Part shown: positions 28,606 through 38,539 of the stretch, piece after piece
Numbering within the stretch: the stretch's first letter is position 1
Layout of the letters: every line of letters starts with the position of its first letter
From: Colius striatus
Taxonomy: Eukaryota > Chordata > Aves > Coliiformes > Coliidae
Direction of reading: 5' to 3'
NCBI RefSeq assembly: GCF_028858725.1
Contig: NC_084763.1
Coordinates: 56,257,152 to 56,321,151, forward strand
Length of the DNA: 64,000 bases
Translations under genes and position numbers: made by a program
The notes under the pieces: model-generated
Database searches by the model: none
Told to the model about the DNA's origin: nothing
What the model saw: only the letters and a program-made list of their open reading frames with translations

Positions 28606-29720
28606 GCAGCCACTTGTCAAATGCAGCTTCAAAGGTGGCAACAACAGCAGCTGCCGCTCTGCTGGATGCTGCCAATTCGAGCGACTACCCGTATGAGTAC
28701 TTGGACGAGGAGGATTACGTGCAGTATAGCCTCTGCACAAAAGCAGAGGTACTCTCCTTTAGCAGAATATTCATGCCATCTTTTTACACCCTGGTCTTCC
28801 TGCTCGGGTTGGCTGGGAATGTCCCGCTGTTGATTGTCCTTATTATGTACCTCAAGAAGAAAAAGAAGATGACTGAGGTGTATCTTCTGAACCTGGTGCT
28901 TTCAGACTTCTTCTTGCTGCTAACTCTTCCTTTATGGGCTCTGTATGTTTCTCAGTGGGTGACCTGGGACATATTGTGCCCAGTCTTAAATGCCATGTAC
29001 ACCATGAATTTCTACAGCGGTAACTTTCTTGTGAGCTGCATGAGTCTGGACATGTACCTGCAGGTCACTCGTGCTTGCTCTCCTCACAGCTCCATGACGT
29101 GGAGGAAGTCCATCCTCGTCTTACTGATGGCATGGGTCCTTTCCATCCTTCTCTCCATTCCTGATGGCCTCTTCAGCGTCACAAGGCAGATGCACAACAA
29201 AGCTGTCGTGTGCAGCCATGATTATGGCCAGGAACACTTATTTTGGAAAGTTGTCTTCCGGGTCACTCAGATCACTCTGGGTTTCCTTTTCCCTCTCCTC
29301 TTCATGGTGTTCTGCTATTCCCGTATAGCACGTGTCCTCACCGTATCTCAGATGCCTGGCTCAGAGAGAGCACGCTGCTTAGTCTTTACTGTGGTGGGTG
29401 TCTTCTTTGTCCTGTGGTTCCCTTACAACATTGTCCTCATCCTTCATTCCCTGCAAGACCTCGGTGTGATCAGGACCTGTGAAAGCAGCCGGCGGTTGGA
29501 CTACGCCACGCAGATCACGGAGAGTTTGTCCTTTGTCCACTGCTGTCTCAACCCTTTGCTTTATGCTTTTGTGAAAAAACGGTTCAGGTTGTATTTGCAG
29601 AAGATTCCCTGGGGCATTTTCAGGAGAAGGGCTTTATGTGACATCCAGCCCTCAGAGATAAGCCAGCCTTGCAGCAGATACACAGCTGAGATAGAAATGT
29701 TGAGTATCACAAATGCATGA
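28606..29720 (+). CDS. ACKR2: ACKR2 (D6), atypical chemokine receptor 2, main coding exon
   Basis: A seven-transmembrane receptor that scavenges inflammatory CC chemokines without G-protein signalling (family knowledge). The exon starts after gctcctag at 28606 and encodes 370 residues to TGA at 29720. It has an acidic tyrosine-rich N-terminus (DYPYEYLDEEDYVQYSLC), TM1 near FYTLVFLLGLAGNVPLLIV, TM2 YLLNLVLSDFFLLLTLPLWA, TM3 with NFYSGNFLVSCMSLD, and TM6 VFFVLWFPYNIVLILHSL. TM7 carries HCCLNPLLYAF, equivalent to NPxxY. The four extracellular cysteines of chemokine receptors are present. The DRY position reads DMYLQVT (human ACKR2 DKYLEIV, recalled). No ATG precedes TM1 in frame, so the start codon must be in an upstream exon (one base carried in); human has the ATG in this exon. 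Synteny supports ACKR2 over other CCRs. Confidence 0.93.
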
Positions 29721-29984
29721 TGAATGTTTCTGTTGTTTATGTTATGTGTGTGCCCTCTCATGCTGTATTCTTCTGATCCTGGATGTGCAATGGAGTTGGG
29801 GTGAGCCCATGGAGCTGCATAACCAGACACTTCATCCTAGCACCAGCATCAAGATGAGAATTTTCTACATCAGGGTTGGAAGCATCGGATTTGTTTCTGG
29901 TTTAACTGGAATCATTGTAAAATGGTTGTCCTGGGTTTATGGTCATGGAAGAAGCCCAACTCCTGTCTGGTGCATATGAGACAT

Positions 29985-30248
29985 TCAGGACAAGGGGTAA
30001 TGGAAAAAAGCTGGAACACAAACAGTTCCATTTAAACATAAGGACAAACTCTTTTGCTGTTGAGGTGGGGGAGCCCTGGCCCAGGCTGCCCAGAGAGGGT
30101 GTGGAAGCTCCTTCTCAGGAGTTTTCCAAATCCCCCTGGACACATTCCTGTGCCTCCTGATCTAGGTAGACCTCCTTTAGCAGAGAGGTTAGACTAGACG
30201 ATCTCTAAAGATTCCTTCCAAATCCTACTATTCTTGTGATTCTGTGAT
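29985..30248 (+). mobile_element. CR1 LINE fragment, 3' end
   Basis: Starts in the ORF2 end (translation [20 protein letters not shown]) and ends with a diverged tail (ctattcttgtgattctgtga). It lies just downstream of ACKR2. Confidence 0.92.
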
Positions 30249-31254
30249 AGTGGATGAAGGATCAACTCATCTAGACGTTATGCCCTTAAAAATACAAACT
30301 GAAACTTGTGCAGAACTTCTCCCCCATAGATCCCAAAGGGTCTGATGGAGGAGAGTGATCTCATCATCCCTCCAGCCCATGGTGTGGGCTGAGGAATGGA
30401 TTTGCCACGCTCATCCATCAGGTCTGAGGCCCAGCCTGGGGTGTGGCACTGCTTCTCCTGGCTTTTGCCATCTGCCAGATAGATGTGTTTCAACATCTCA
30501 TCCATTTGTCTGCCAGGAGAGACAACGGGAGGAATTAGACACCTTTAAACAGGGTTGTCTCACCAATGGTGAGCTTCTCCATTACGATGAGCTGTGCCAC
30601 GCTCATGTCTGCTGAGCAAGAAACTGTGTCTTTCTGAGGGACAGATCCTTAGTTGGAGATCAGTTTGATCACCCACTAATGTGAGATCAGTTCAGTCAGC
30701 AGTTCAAACTGGTAACAGAAAGAAGGAGAAAATACAGTGAGCTGGGCAGAACAGTGGAGGAGGTATTTACCTTCCCAAAGATCCATTTTGACAAGATGAA
30801 AAAGATACTGTCTTGAACATAAATACTGGCTTTGTTACAACACAGAGTGAGGATGGCCTTGAACATAAAGGCACAGATAGCCAGTCCTTATTGTCTGAGA
30901 TAGCTTTAAAGATTATCAATTTGCTGACCTTTGTTTAACGGTACTATTTACCCCCAAATACTCTTGAATCCTAAATGAGCTCTTTCCAGCCTGGAAACCA
31001 ATTGAGCAGGGGAGTTGCCTAGCATTGTACAATGATTTAAGAGGAAGCACTTACCATGTCCATTTTATTGCTGGGCAAGGTTACTGGACCGAGAAGGGCT
31101 TTGAGTTGCTCTGGAAAGGTGGATGTTCTTTTCACTGGTGTTATTTGACTGGACAATATTGCTCCAGCACGTTTCCAGAATGATAAGGCTGGGAGCATTC
31201 CTTGAAAAAAAAAAACCCAACCCGACAGAGTAAATATTTAGCTGATGTTATGAT
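30249..31254. other. Intergenic between ACKR2 and CYP8B1
   Basis: No exon or repeat recognised. Confidence 0.5.
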
Positions 31255-31547
31255 GTGTTCTTCACTCCATGGGTCATGTCACTGGGAGGGAATGTGAAAG
31301 GGAAGAGCAGCTGGGAAGCAAAAACTAAGATAAAGATTGTGATCTCATGTAGAGTAGGGATCGTGGGACTGTGCAAAATTTATGATGGGATGCCCAGGGG
31401 AAGGGCAAAGGTGAGGGAAATAGGGGAGGGGTATAAAAGAGGCTAGTTATGTGTAAGCAACGTGCTCACAGCAGTCTGTCTTGTTGCCTTATTAAATGCT
31501 TTTTTCTTATCTCTCTTTCCATGTTGTGTCACTCTCTATCCTACACA
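31255..31547 (+). mobile_element. Possible solo LTR of an endogenous retrovirus (tentative)
   Basis: A stretch of about 290 bases beginning TG and ending CA, with a TATA box (tataaaag at 31431-31438) followed about 55 bases later by a polyadenylation signal and a T/GT-rich end, the layout of an LTR. No internal retroviral region or target duplication was recognised, so the family is not assigned. It could instead be an ordinary distal promoter of CYP8B1. Confidence 0.3.
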
Positions 31548-32380
31548 AGGGTGCTGCAAGGCCCAAGTGCTGCGGTGGCTGGCATAGGTGAGGGCGGCAG
31601 CCCCCAGAGGCGTAGGGCTGGATGGGGCACAGGGTTCTATCCAGAGAGCAGGGAGCAGGAGAGGTGAAGAAACAGAAGGGAATAATGGGTACAACTGCCA
31701 GGGACAGGGCTGGGAGCAGGAGGGCAGACGGGACATGACTGATCTGTAGCTGCTGAGCCCTGTCTCTGCGTGTGCATTGGCACAGGGGAAGGGGCTGCTG
31801 TCCATCTGGGCAGGAGGTGGGCTTGGCCATTTGCAGACTTCAAACTCATTGGTGCAACTGATTCAAGCCCTCATTGCTTGTGGGGGAAGCAAACCTGCCC
31901 TGCTTTGCTCTCCTACAGCTTAGCAGTGCTTGCACTGTTAGGGGCATTGTGTTCTGGAGAACATAAAAATGTTGGAGAACTTTCCTTCTCTTGCCTTTTG
32001 AGACCAAACTACCTCTGCTGCAACTCCCTTCCCCCCATCCTGAGCTCCTTTCTGGTAGCATTTCCAACAGCCACTCTTCCTCTCAGTTTTTTGTGTCCAT
32101 TGCCTGGTCTCAAAGACAGAAGTCACTGAGTGAAATTCTCTGAACCCTCTTTTGAAACAAAGGACTCCACTCAGCCTAGAGAAGCGAATTTGCTTAAGCT
32201 ACTGCAGAACACATGCCAAAACCCATCCTGTTTACACAGCAGCCTGCCAACTCCAACTTGATTACAACATGCCTTCCACCTTAAAAACCTCTCTATTGAT
32301 CAAGGGAGAAGGCAAACACTTGCTGCCAATGGGGATAGAGCCTGTCAGCTGCCTGTCTGCGAATCAGCCACTGGCTGTGA

Positions 32381-32388
32381 ATAAAAAG
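32381..32388 (+). promoter_or_regulatory. CYP8B1: TATA-like box near CYP8B1 (tentative)
   Basis: ataaaaag lies 58-65 bases before the ATG, which would place a start site about 32,410 and give a very short 5' UTR. The TATA box at 31431 is the alternative. Confidence 0.3.
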
Positions 32389-32445
32389 CATGTTCTTGCT
32401 CCAGCCTGGCTCCAGTCTGAGCTGCTGGACAGGCACAGAACTGTC

Positions 32446-33978
32446 ATGGCACTCTGGGGGATTCTCCTCTGTACCTTGGTAGCTTTGCTGCTCGGTGGGT
32501 TTTACCTCCTGGGCGTGTTTCGGAGACGGAGACCTGATGAGCCACCTCTGGACAAAGGTACAATTCCCTGGCTGGGTTACATGCTGGATTTCAGAAAGAA
32601 TAGTTCAGAGTTTGTCAAAAGGATGCAGAGAAAACACGGGGATATTTTCACGGTGCTGATCGGAGGCTATTACTTTACCTTCGTGATGGATCCCTTCTGC
32701 TTCCCAGCCATTGTGAAGGAATCACGAACTAAGCTAGACTTCAGAACTTTTGCATCCAGACTGGTCCTACAGGTTTTTGGCTACAAGCCCATTGAAGCCA
32801 ACCATGCCATAATTCAGGAAAGCAGCAGAAAGCATCTGATGGGAGATGGACTCACTGTCATGACACAAGCCACCATGGAAAACTTTCAGAAGCTGATGTT
32901 TTTCAACCTGGGCTCAGGAGAGGAGAAGCGAGTCTGGCAAGAGGACAGCCTCTTCCACTACTGCTACAACGTGGTCTTCAGAGCTGGGTACCTGGCTCTG
33001 TTTGGCACTGAGCCACACCAGGGTGCAGATAACAAGGAGAAAGCCCACGAGCAAGATCGCATCCTCTCCGACCAGGTGTTCCACGAGTTTCGCAAGTACG
33101 ACCGCCTCTTCCCACGCCTGGCCTACGCAGTTCTGCCTCCCAAGGACCAGAAGGAAGCTGAACGGCTGAAAACGTTCTTCTGGAGCATGGTGTCCGTGAA
33201 GAAGACCTGGCAGAAGGACAATATCAGTGGGTGGATAAGAGATCAAAACCAACTTCTGGCAGAGAACGGTGTCCCTGAGTACATGAGGGATCGTTTCATG
33301 TTTATGCTCCTCTGGGCATCCCAAGGCAATACAGGCCCAACTACCTTCTGGCTCCTCTTTTATCTAATGAAGAATCCAGAAGCTATGGAGGCTGTGAAGG
33401 GGGAGGTAGATAGAGTCTTAAGGGAGAATGGACAGGAAGCAAAGCCAGGGTGCCCACCGGTTAACATCACTAGGGATATGCTGAACCAGACTCCTCTTCT
33501 GGACAGCGCTCTGGAGGAGACCCTGAGGCTGGTTGCAGCCCCAATTCTGGTCAGAGCTGTCCTCCAGGACACCAGCCTGAAGACGAGCAGCGGGACGGAG
33601 TACACCCTCCGCAGAGGAGACAGGGTGGCTCTGTTCCCGCACGTCTCCGTGCAGATGGACCCGGGAATTCACCCCGAGCCTCACAAGTTCAAGTACAACC
33701 GCTTCATCAACCCAGACGGCACCAAGAAAGATTTCTACAGAGACGGCAAGAGGCTGAAATACTTCAACATGCCTTGGGGGGCAGGAGTGTCCATCTGCCC
33801 CGGCCGCTTCTTTGCTACCACGGAAATGAAGCTCTTTGTGTTCTTGATGCTGAGTTACTACGAGCTGGAGCTGGTGGACGGGGAAGAGGAGATCCCCGCC
33901 ATAGACGCCAGCCGCTGGGGAGTGGGCACGATGCAGCCCGTTCGGGACGTTCGCTTCAGATACCGCCTGCGCTTCTGA
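32446..33978 (+). CDS. CYP8B1: CYP8B1, sterol 12-alpha-hydroxylase
   Basis: A cytochrome P450 of the endoplasmic reticulum that hydroxylates 7-alpha-hydroxy-4-cholesten-3-one at C12, so setting the share of cholic acid in bile (family knowledge). The gene is intronless, as in mammals. The start at 32446 was chosen from 510 residues (501 in human), good context (G at -3, G at +4) and an N-terminal membrane anchor ALWGILLCTLVALLLGGFYL with RRRR after it. Landmarks: KGTIPWLGYMLDF; I-helix ASQGNTGPTTFW; K-helix EETLR; FKYNRFINPDG; haem loop MPWGAGVSICPGRFF with the cysteine ligand. Trp replaces the usual Phe of the P450 signature, as in CYP8 family members. The frame stays open for 98 codons upstream, probably by chance. 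Confidence 0.97.
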   Translation: MALWGILLCTLVALLLGGFYLLGVFRRRRPDEPPLDKGTIPWLGYMLDFRKNSSEFVKRMQRKHGDIFTVLIGGYYFTFVMDPFCFPAIVKESRTKLDFRTFASRLVLQVFGYKPIEANHAIIQESSRKHLMGDGLTVMTQATMENFQKLMFFNLGSGEEKRVWQEDSLFHYCYNVVFRAGYLALFGTEPHQGADNKEKAHEQDRILSDQVFHEFRKYDRLFPRLAYAVLPPKDQKEAERLKTFFWSMVSVKKTWQKDNISGWIRDQNQLLAENGVPEYMRDRFMFMLLWASQGNTGPTTFWLLFYLMKNPEAMEAVKGEVDRVLRENGQEAKPGCPPVNITRDMLNQTPLLDSALEETLRLVAAPILVRAVLQDTSLKTSSGTEYTLRRGDRVALFPHVSVQMDPGIHPEPHKFKYNRFINPDGTKKDFYRDGKRLKYFNMPWGAGVSICPGRFFATTEMKLFVFLMLSYYELELVDGEEEIPAIDASRWGVGTMQPVRDVRFRYRLRF

Positions 33979-34023
33979 TTCGGGGAATCCTTGTTGTGGT
34001 GTCTGCTCCCTTGCTGTCTGTGA

Positions 34024-34029
34024 ATTAAA
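34024..34029 (+). terminator. CYP8B1: CYP8B1 polyadenylation signal (attaaa)
   Basis: attaaa 46 bases after the stop codon, followed by a GT-rich stretch. A 3' UTR this short would be unusual, so longer forms may exist. Confidence 0.5.
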
Positions 34030-37000
34030 TTGTGTGACGATCCCCTGGTTATCTGAGCTGTCCAGTGTCAACACTGACACTATCTTGTTTGCTTAATGGC
34101 TCTTGTGGCTTTGCCCTTCACCTCTTTCATGCCTTTCGCTGCCCCACGTGTCTCTGGTTATTGTGGAGGTGGGTTGTGTGACAAAAGCTCACCTACATAC
34201 CCACAAAGGAGCACAGGGACACAAATAAATAGTACGCTGCTAGGCTACTCCCAGCCCCATCATGGGGGCCATCAGCCCATCAAAAACTCACCTGCACAAG
34301 TCGAGAGGAGCACAGGGGCGTGTTGCTAGATGGGAACCCACATTAAGGACTTCCAAGGGAATGAGTGTTTTGTCCAGGTCCCTCCTAGGCCTGTGCCAGT
34401 GCAGCCATCAGCCCCACACCAGGTCCCTGTTGAGATGTGTCACCGGGAGCAGTGCTCCTGATCACTATCTGAAATAAGGGGTGCTCTTGTCAAGGGAGGG
34501 GGGACATCTATGGCATGCAGGGAACAAGTGGGAGGAAAAGGGAGTTACAGACACAGCTAATAACCTACAGCATCGTTTTCACATATCTGTGCGAGGTAGG
34601 GATGCATCTGGTCACCTGCCAGAGCTGCAGGAGGTTGTGCAGTCAAGCCCTGTGTCAGTGTAGAGTTTCTGGAGATAAAAAACTGTGTGTGTGTGTGTAC
34701 CTGGATTCCTGCCACCCACTGTAACACAGCTGGAGTGTGGGTATGCACAGCTGAGCCAGGATCTGCCATGGCACCAAACCATGTCCCTGCTTTAACCCAA
34801 ACCATTGCACAAGCCCAGAAATGTTGGAGCCTGCTGGCTGGGAACAGGAATGCTCTCCTGCAAGGGGATGGCTGGCAGAGCTGCAGCGCTGGCTGAGCCT
34901 TGGTGGGGGATGAGCTCCTAGTTTCATGATGATCACCCTCTCCTCAAGCCCCATGGGCTGATGGTGTTCCCAGAAGATGCCTATTGGAAAGAAAACCAAA
35001 GTGGGGCATGAGAAAACCAAACAATCTCAATCGCTTACGAGCTACAGCCACTGCGACCCTGGAAGCCTCCAAACATCTCTGCTTTATCCACTGGATCCAG
35101 AGCAGGATAAAACTTTGCTCCATAAGCTCTGCTGTGCTGTTTTTTCCTGTTCAATAATTAGAGTCTTGACAACACTGGTCCTTGCAGAAGTTAAATCCCA
35201 GCCTTACTCGTGCAGAGGACAGCGGATCGATTTCAACGCTGATGCCAACCTTGGACTTTGGAGGCTATGTCTGACTCAGGAATGAAACTCAAATATTTTT
35301 CACGTGTGTCCAGATATCAAAGCCAGATTCTGCTTTGTTCTGCACGAGGCAGGGTTATGTTGGAGCTGCACATCGAGGGCAAACTAGCCTGAATTGCCAC
35401 ACTGGGTATTAGCCCAGGTTTGCGGGGGTGGAAGTTTAGGCAGAAACTATCAAGCAGCTGTGACAGAGCCAAGGAAAACAAAAACCTACCTGCAACTGGA
35501 CAAGGCTTGACTGTGACAGTTAATATTCCCAATAACAAATCCAGCACCTTTTTGTGACTTCCATGCTCCCTCTATGGCTCTCACCTCTTTTTGTTTTTGT
35601 CACCCATGGGTTCATTCCTTTACTTTGCTACTCAGAATTAAGCTGGAGCTCTTCCCATGTTCTGGCCAATGGTTTGATCTTTGCAAGCTCCAAACCATGC
35701 CCAGGAATGCCCTGGGATAGCTGGGCAGGTCAGAGCCACAGCTACAGCCTGGCTAAGGGAGGTCCTCACTGCAAGGCTCGAGCAAGAGGATTTTTTGTGT
35801 GGATGGTTTGCAGGAAGGCTGCTCACTGCTAAAGCACAGTGTGTGTGTGACTGTCACTTTAGGGTTCCCAGGGCAGGGTTGAGGGGTGAGGGATGGGTGC
35901 TGTGGAAAGCTGGGCTGGGCTTGGGGAAAGCATGTAAAAATGATGACAGTGATTGAGCAGAAAACTCTGGCTTTACTTCCTTGTCAGAATGGTTTATTTG
36001 ACCAAACAGTATTGAGTCTATAAAAGACATCAGACATGCTCAAATGCACTCAGTTGTGAGAAGCAAAAAGAAACCCAAATCACTTCATTTGAGTCATATA
36101 TGGAAGGGTGTAAAAGCTCCAAATGAGTTCATCTCCAATTAAGCTTTATGCTCAGGTGGTTGTCCTCTGGCACTGAACTTTCCATCCCAAAGTGTAGCAG
36201 CAAGAGTACAGAACTAGCCTGTGCCAACAGAAACTTCACTGGATTTGTGTAAGAATTTAAACTGGAAGGGATCCAGGGTATTGACAAGTTTACTGTGGGG
36301 CAGATCTCATCACAGTGTCTGTCTCATGTCACTGCTCTATCCCCCAAGAGAGCTGAGAATGGAGCCTGGCCCTAAACCCTCAACATTCTCTCCTGTGGTG
36401 CAGAGTGAATATAATATTGCTTTGATGGGCAAAGCTTTACAATCCATTGGGTCAGTGTCTGCTCTCCACAGCCCAGTGGAAGCTCCTCTGCTCTCAGTTC
36501 CAGCTCCTGCTGTGCACCCTGTGCAAAGGGAGGAGTCATAGTGCTGCATGCTTCAGCTTTGGAACACTGGGATTAACGTGTTGGGAGACACCACTCCTGG
36601 TTAAACAGCATCACTTCTAGTATTAAACTGTAATGCTTCAGGAACTGGTTTCCCCTTCTCCTTCCTCTAAACGTGGCCAGATATGGCTCTGACAAAGCCT
36701 CTGCTTACTGCTGCTTGTAAGGAAAATCGAAACCCAGCGGCACCCATAGATACATCATTCACTTCAGAGAAACTCAAAGCAACACTGAGGTTATAAGTAC
36801 AAAGCAGTGACACAGCTAACAGCATCCCTTGCAAAGGAAAGCGGATTTTGAAGGAGAAAGAGGGACAGGAAAGTTCAGGATGATTTTTGTTTTCAAGAAT
36901 GAAAGCTTGTGACACTGCTGCCACATCTGGAAAATGTGCCTGTGTGCTCCCCAGAGAAGAGCAACTCGGCTTCAAAGCGGCAAAGTCTCTCAGTGGTACA

Positions 37001-38361
37001 ACATCTGCAAATACCAAGGTCATGGGCACTATTGCGTTTGCTGCACTTACTATCTGGTGGCCAAAGTCTTCTCAGAAGTGACAGCACATGCAGAAATACC
37101 CTGTGGCAGGCAGGGTGCAGCGAAGCCAGGCAGAACACGGGAGCCTTTGTGATGGGCAGCAAAGCCAGGCTGCAATGGACCACCCACACCACTGCCTGGC
37201 AGCCTGGCTGGGCTCAGGAAAGGCTGTGCTGCCTGAGTGGTGTACAGAGGGCCAGCCTGGGCTCCAGGGAGAAGAGGAGCTCTTAAAGCTAAGCAAGCTA
37301 TGGCCTCTTGCAGGAGTAGGATGTGCAATTATCCCCATGCACACCTTGTGCTACAGTCGAGCTACACAGATGCTTCCACAGAGACTGTCTCTTCTTGTTT
37401 CTCCTGACTTGGGCAGAAAAGTGTTTCTGAGAAGCCACAATTAAAATCTCCTCTGTGGTACCACTGTCAGACACATAACACACTCCTCCTTCCTTTGCAG
37501 CCCCTTGTTGCTTCACAGCTAGAAGAGCCCAGCTCTAGCCCTGTGCTTAACTTTGTGTCAGGCCCATGGGGATGGTGGAGAACAGGCTGAGCCTGGCTGC
37601 TGTGGGATGCTAGCACTGATCCCACCACTCCAGCCTTGTGTCTGGCAAAGACAGGGTCACAGGACAAGTCAGGTCAGGAGGTCTCAGGTTAACCTGCTCA
37701 AAGCAAGGTCAGCTATCATCTCAGGCCAGATTGCTCAGGGTTTTATCTTTTATCTAGTTGGACCTCTACATTCAAAGCCTGAAGACTCTACATCCAAAGC
37801 CTCACTGCTGTCTGTTATCAGCCCCCTGAAAGTGCTTTACTCATCCCTAATTTCCCTTCACAATTGGTCACTAGATTCTTCTGGATTGGAGTCAGGTGAG
37901 GAACCCACCAGTCAGTCAACCCTTGCTGCAGCAGTCACTGTGGGATGAGCAGAGCAGTGACATCTGAGAGCACTGTCTGGGTATCTGGAGGCAGAAGTCA
38001 GTGCCCAGCATTTGCCTGAACTGAGTCTTTCTGACCTCAGGGAAAGATTGGCAAAGCTGCTTAGGGCTGGTAGCTAGTCCCAATCAGAAACCTTTCCTAG
38101 TGACTCCAGGGAGTGTGCAGCCAAGTGACACACATATTGTCAAGTTACCATTGCTCAGCTGAGCCACACTGACAGCCTGTATTTCTGTGCTTTCCTTGTG
38201 GCGATGCACGTGGATGGATCCATTTGCTCAGTTACACCAACTCACAGAGAGCAGTGACCCCAGCTCAGCTGATGCACTGCAACTTGGCAAGACTACTTGG
38301 GACCAAACACTAAGTACAGAAGGGGAGAGGGAGCTGATTCACATCTGTCACCGTGTCCATG
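34030..38361. other. Intergenic, tail-to-tail between CYP8B1 and SPEG-like
   Basis: No exon or mobile element recognised. A short (GT)n run lies at 34684-34699. A minus-strand AATAAA (plus tttatt near 35,992) could end the SPEG-like 3' UTR. Confidence 0.5.
34684..34699. repeat. (GT)n microsatellite
   Basis: Short run of tg dinucleotides in intergenic DNA. Confidence 0.85.
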
Positions 38362-38539
38362 TCACTGTGCAATCATGAGGCCGTACTTGGAGCACAACAG
38401 GCCCCTTTTCTTTTCCCGTTCGGTGAGGAAGTTCCTCAGCTTGGTGGTGGGGAAGGTAACCAGAGCTTGCTGCCTGTTGTCCAAACCTGTCTCCTGGAGC
38501 CACAGGCTCTGAAGGCACTCTGAGGCTGATGGTCTGCCC
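38362..38539 (-). CDS. SPEG-like: SPEG-like exon 27, kinase 2 end and C-terminus
   Basis: 178 bases; [15 protein letters not shown], then [20 protein letters not shown] and KYGLMIAQ with TGA at 38364-38362. Human SPEG ends in a similar basic tail, LRVFVRNREKRR...(recalled). Confidence 0.96.

Noticed and set aside
32152-32445. 98-codon N-terminal extension of CYP8B1
   Set aside because: No similarity to CYP8B1, and it would bury the membrane anchor; the protein from 32446 has the family length.
33418-34080. 220-residue minus-strand frame
   Set aside because: Antisense shadow of CYP8B1.
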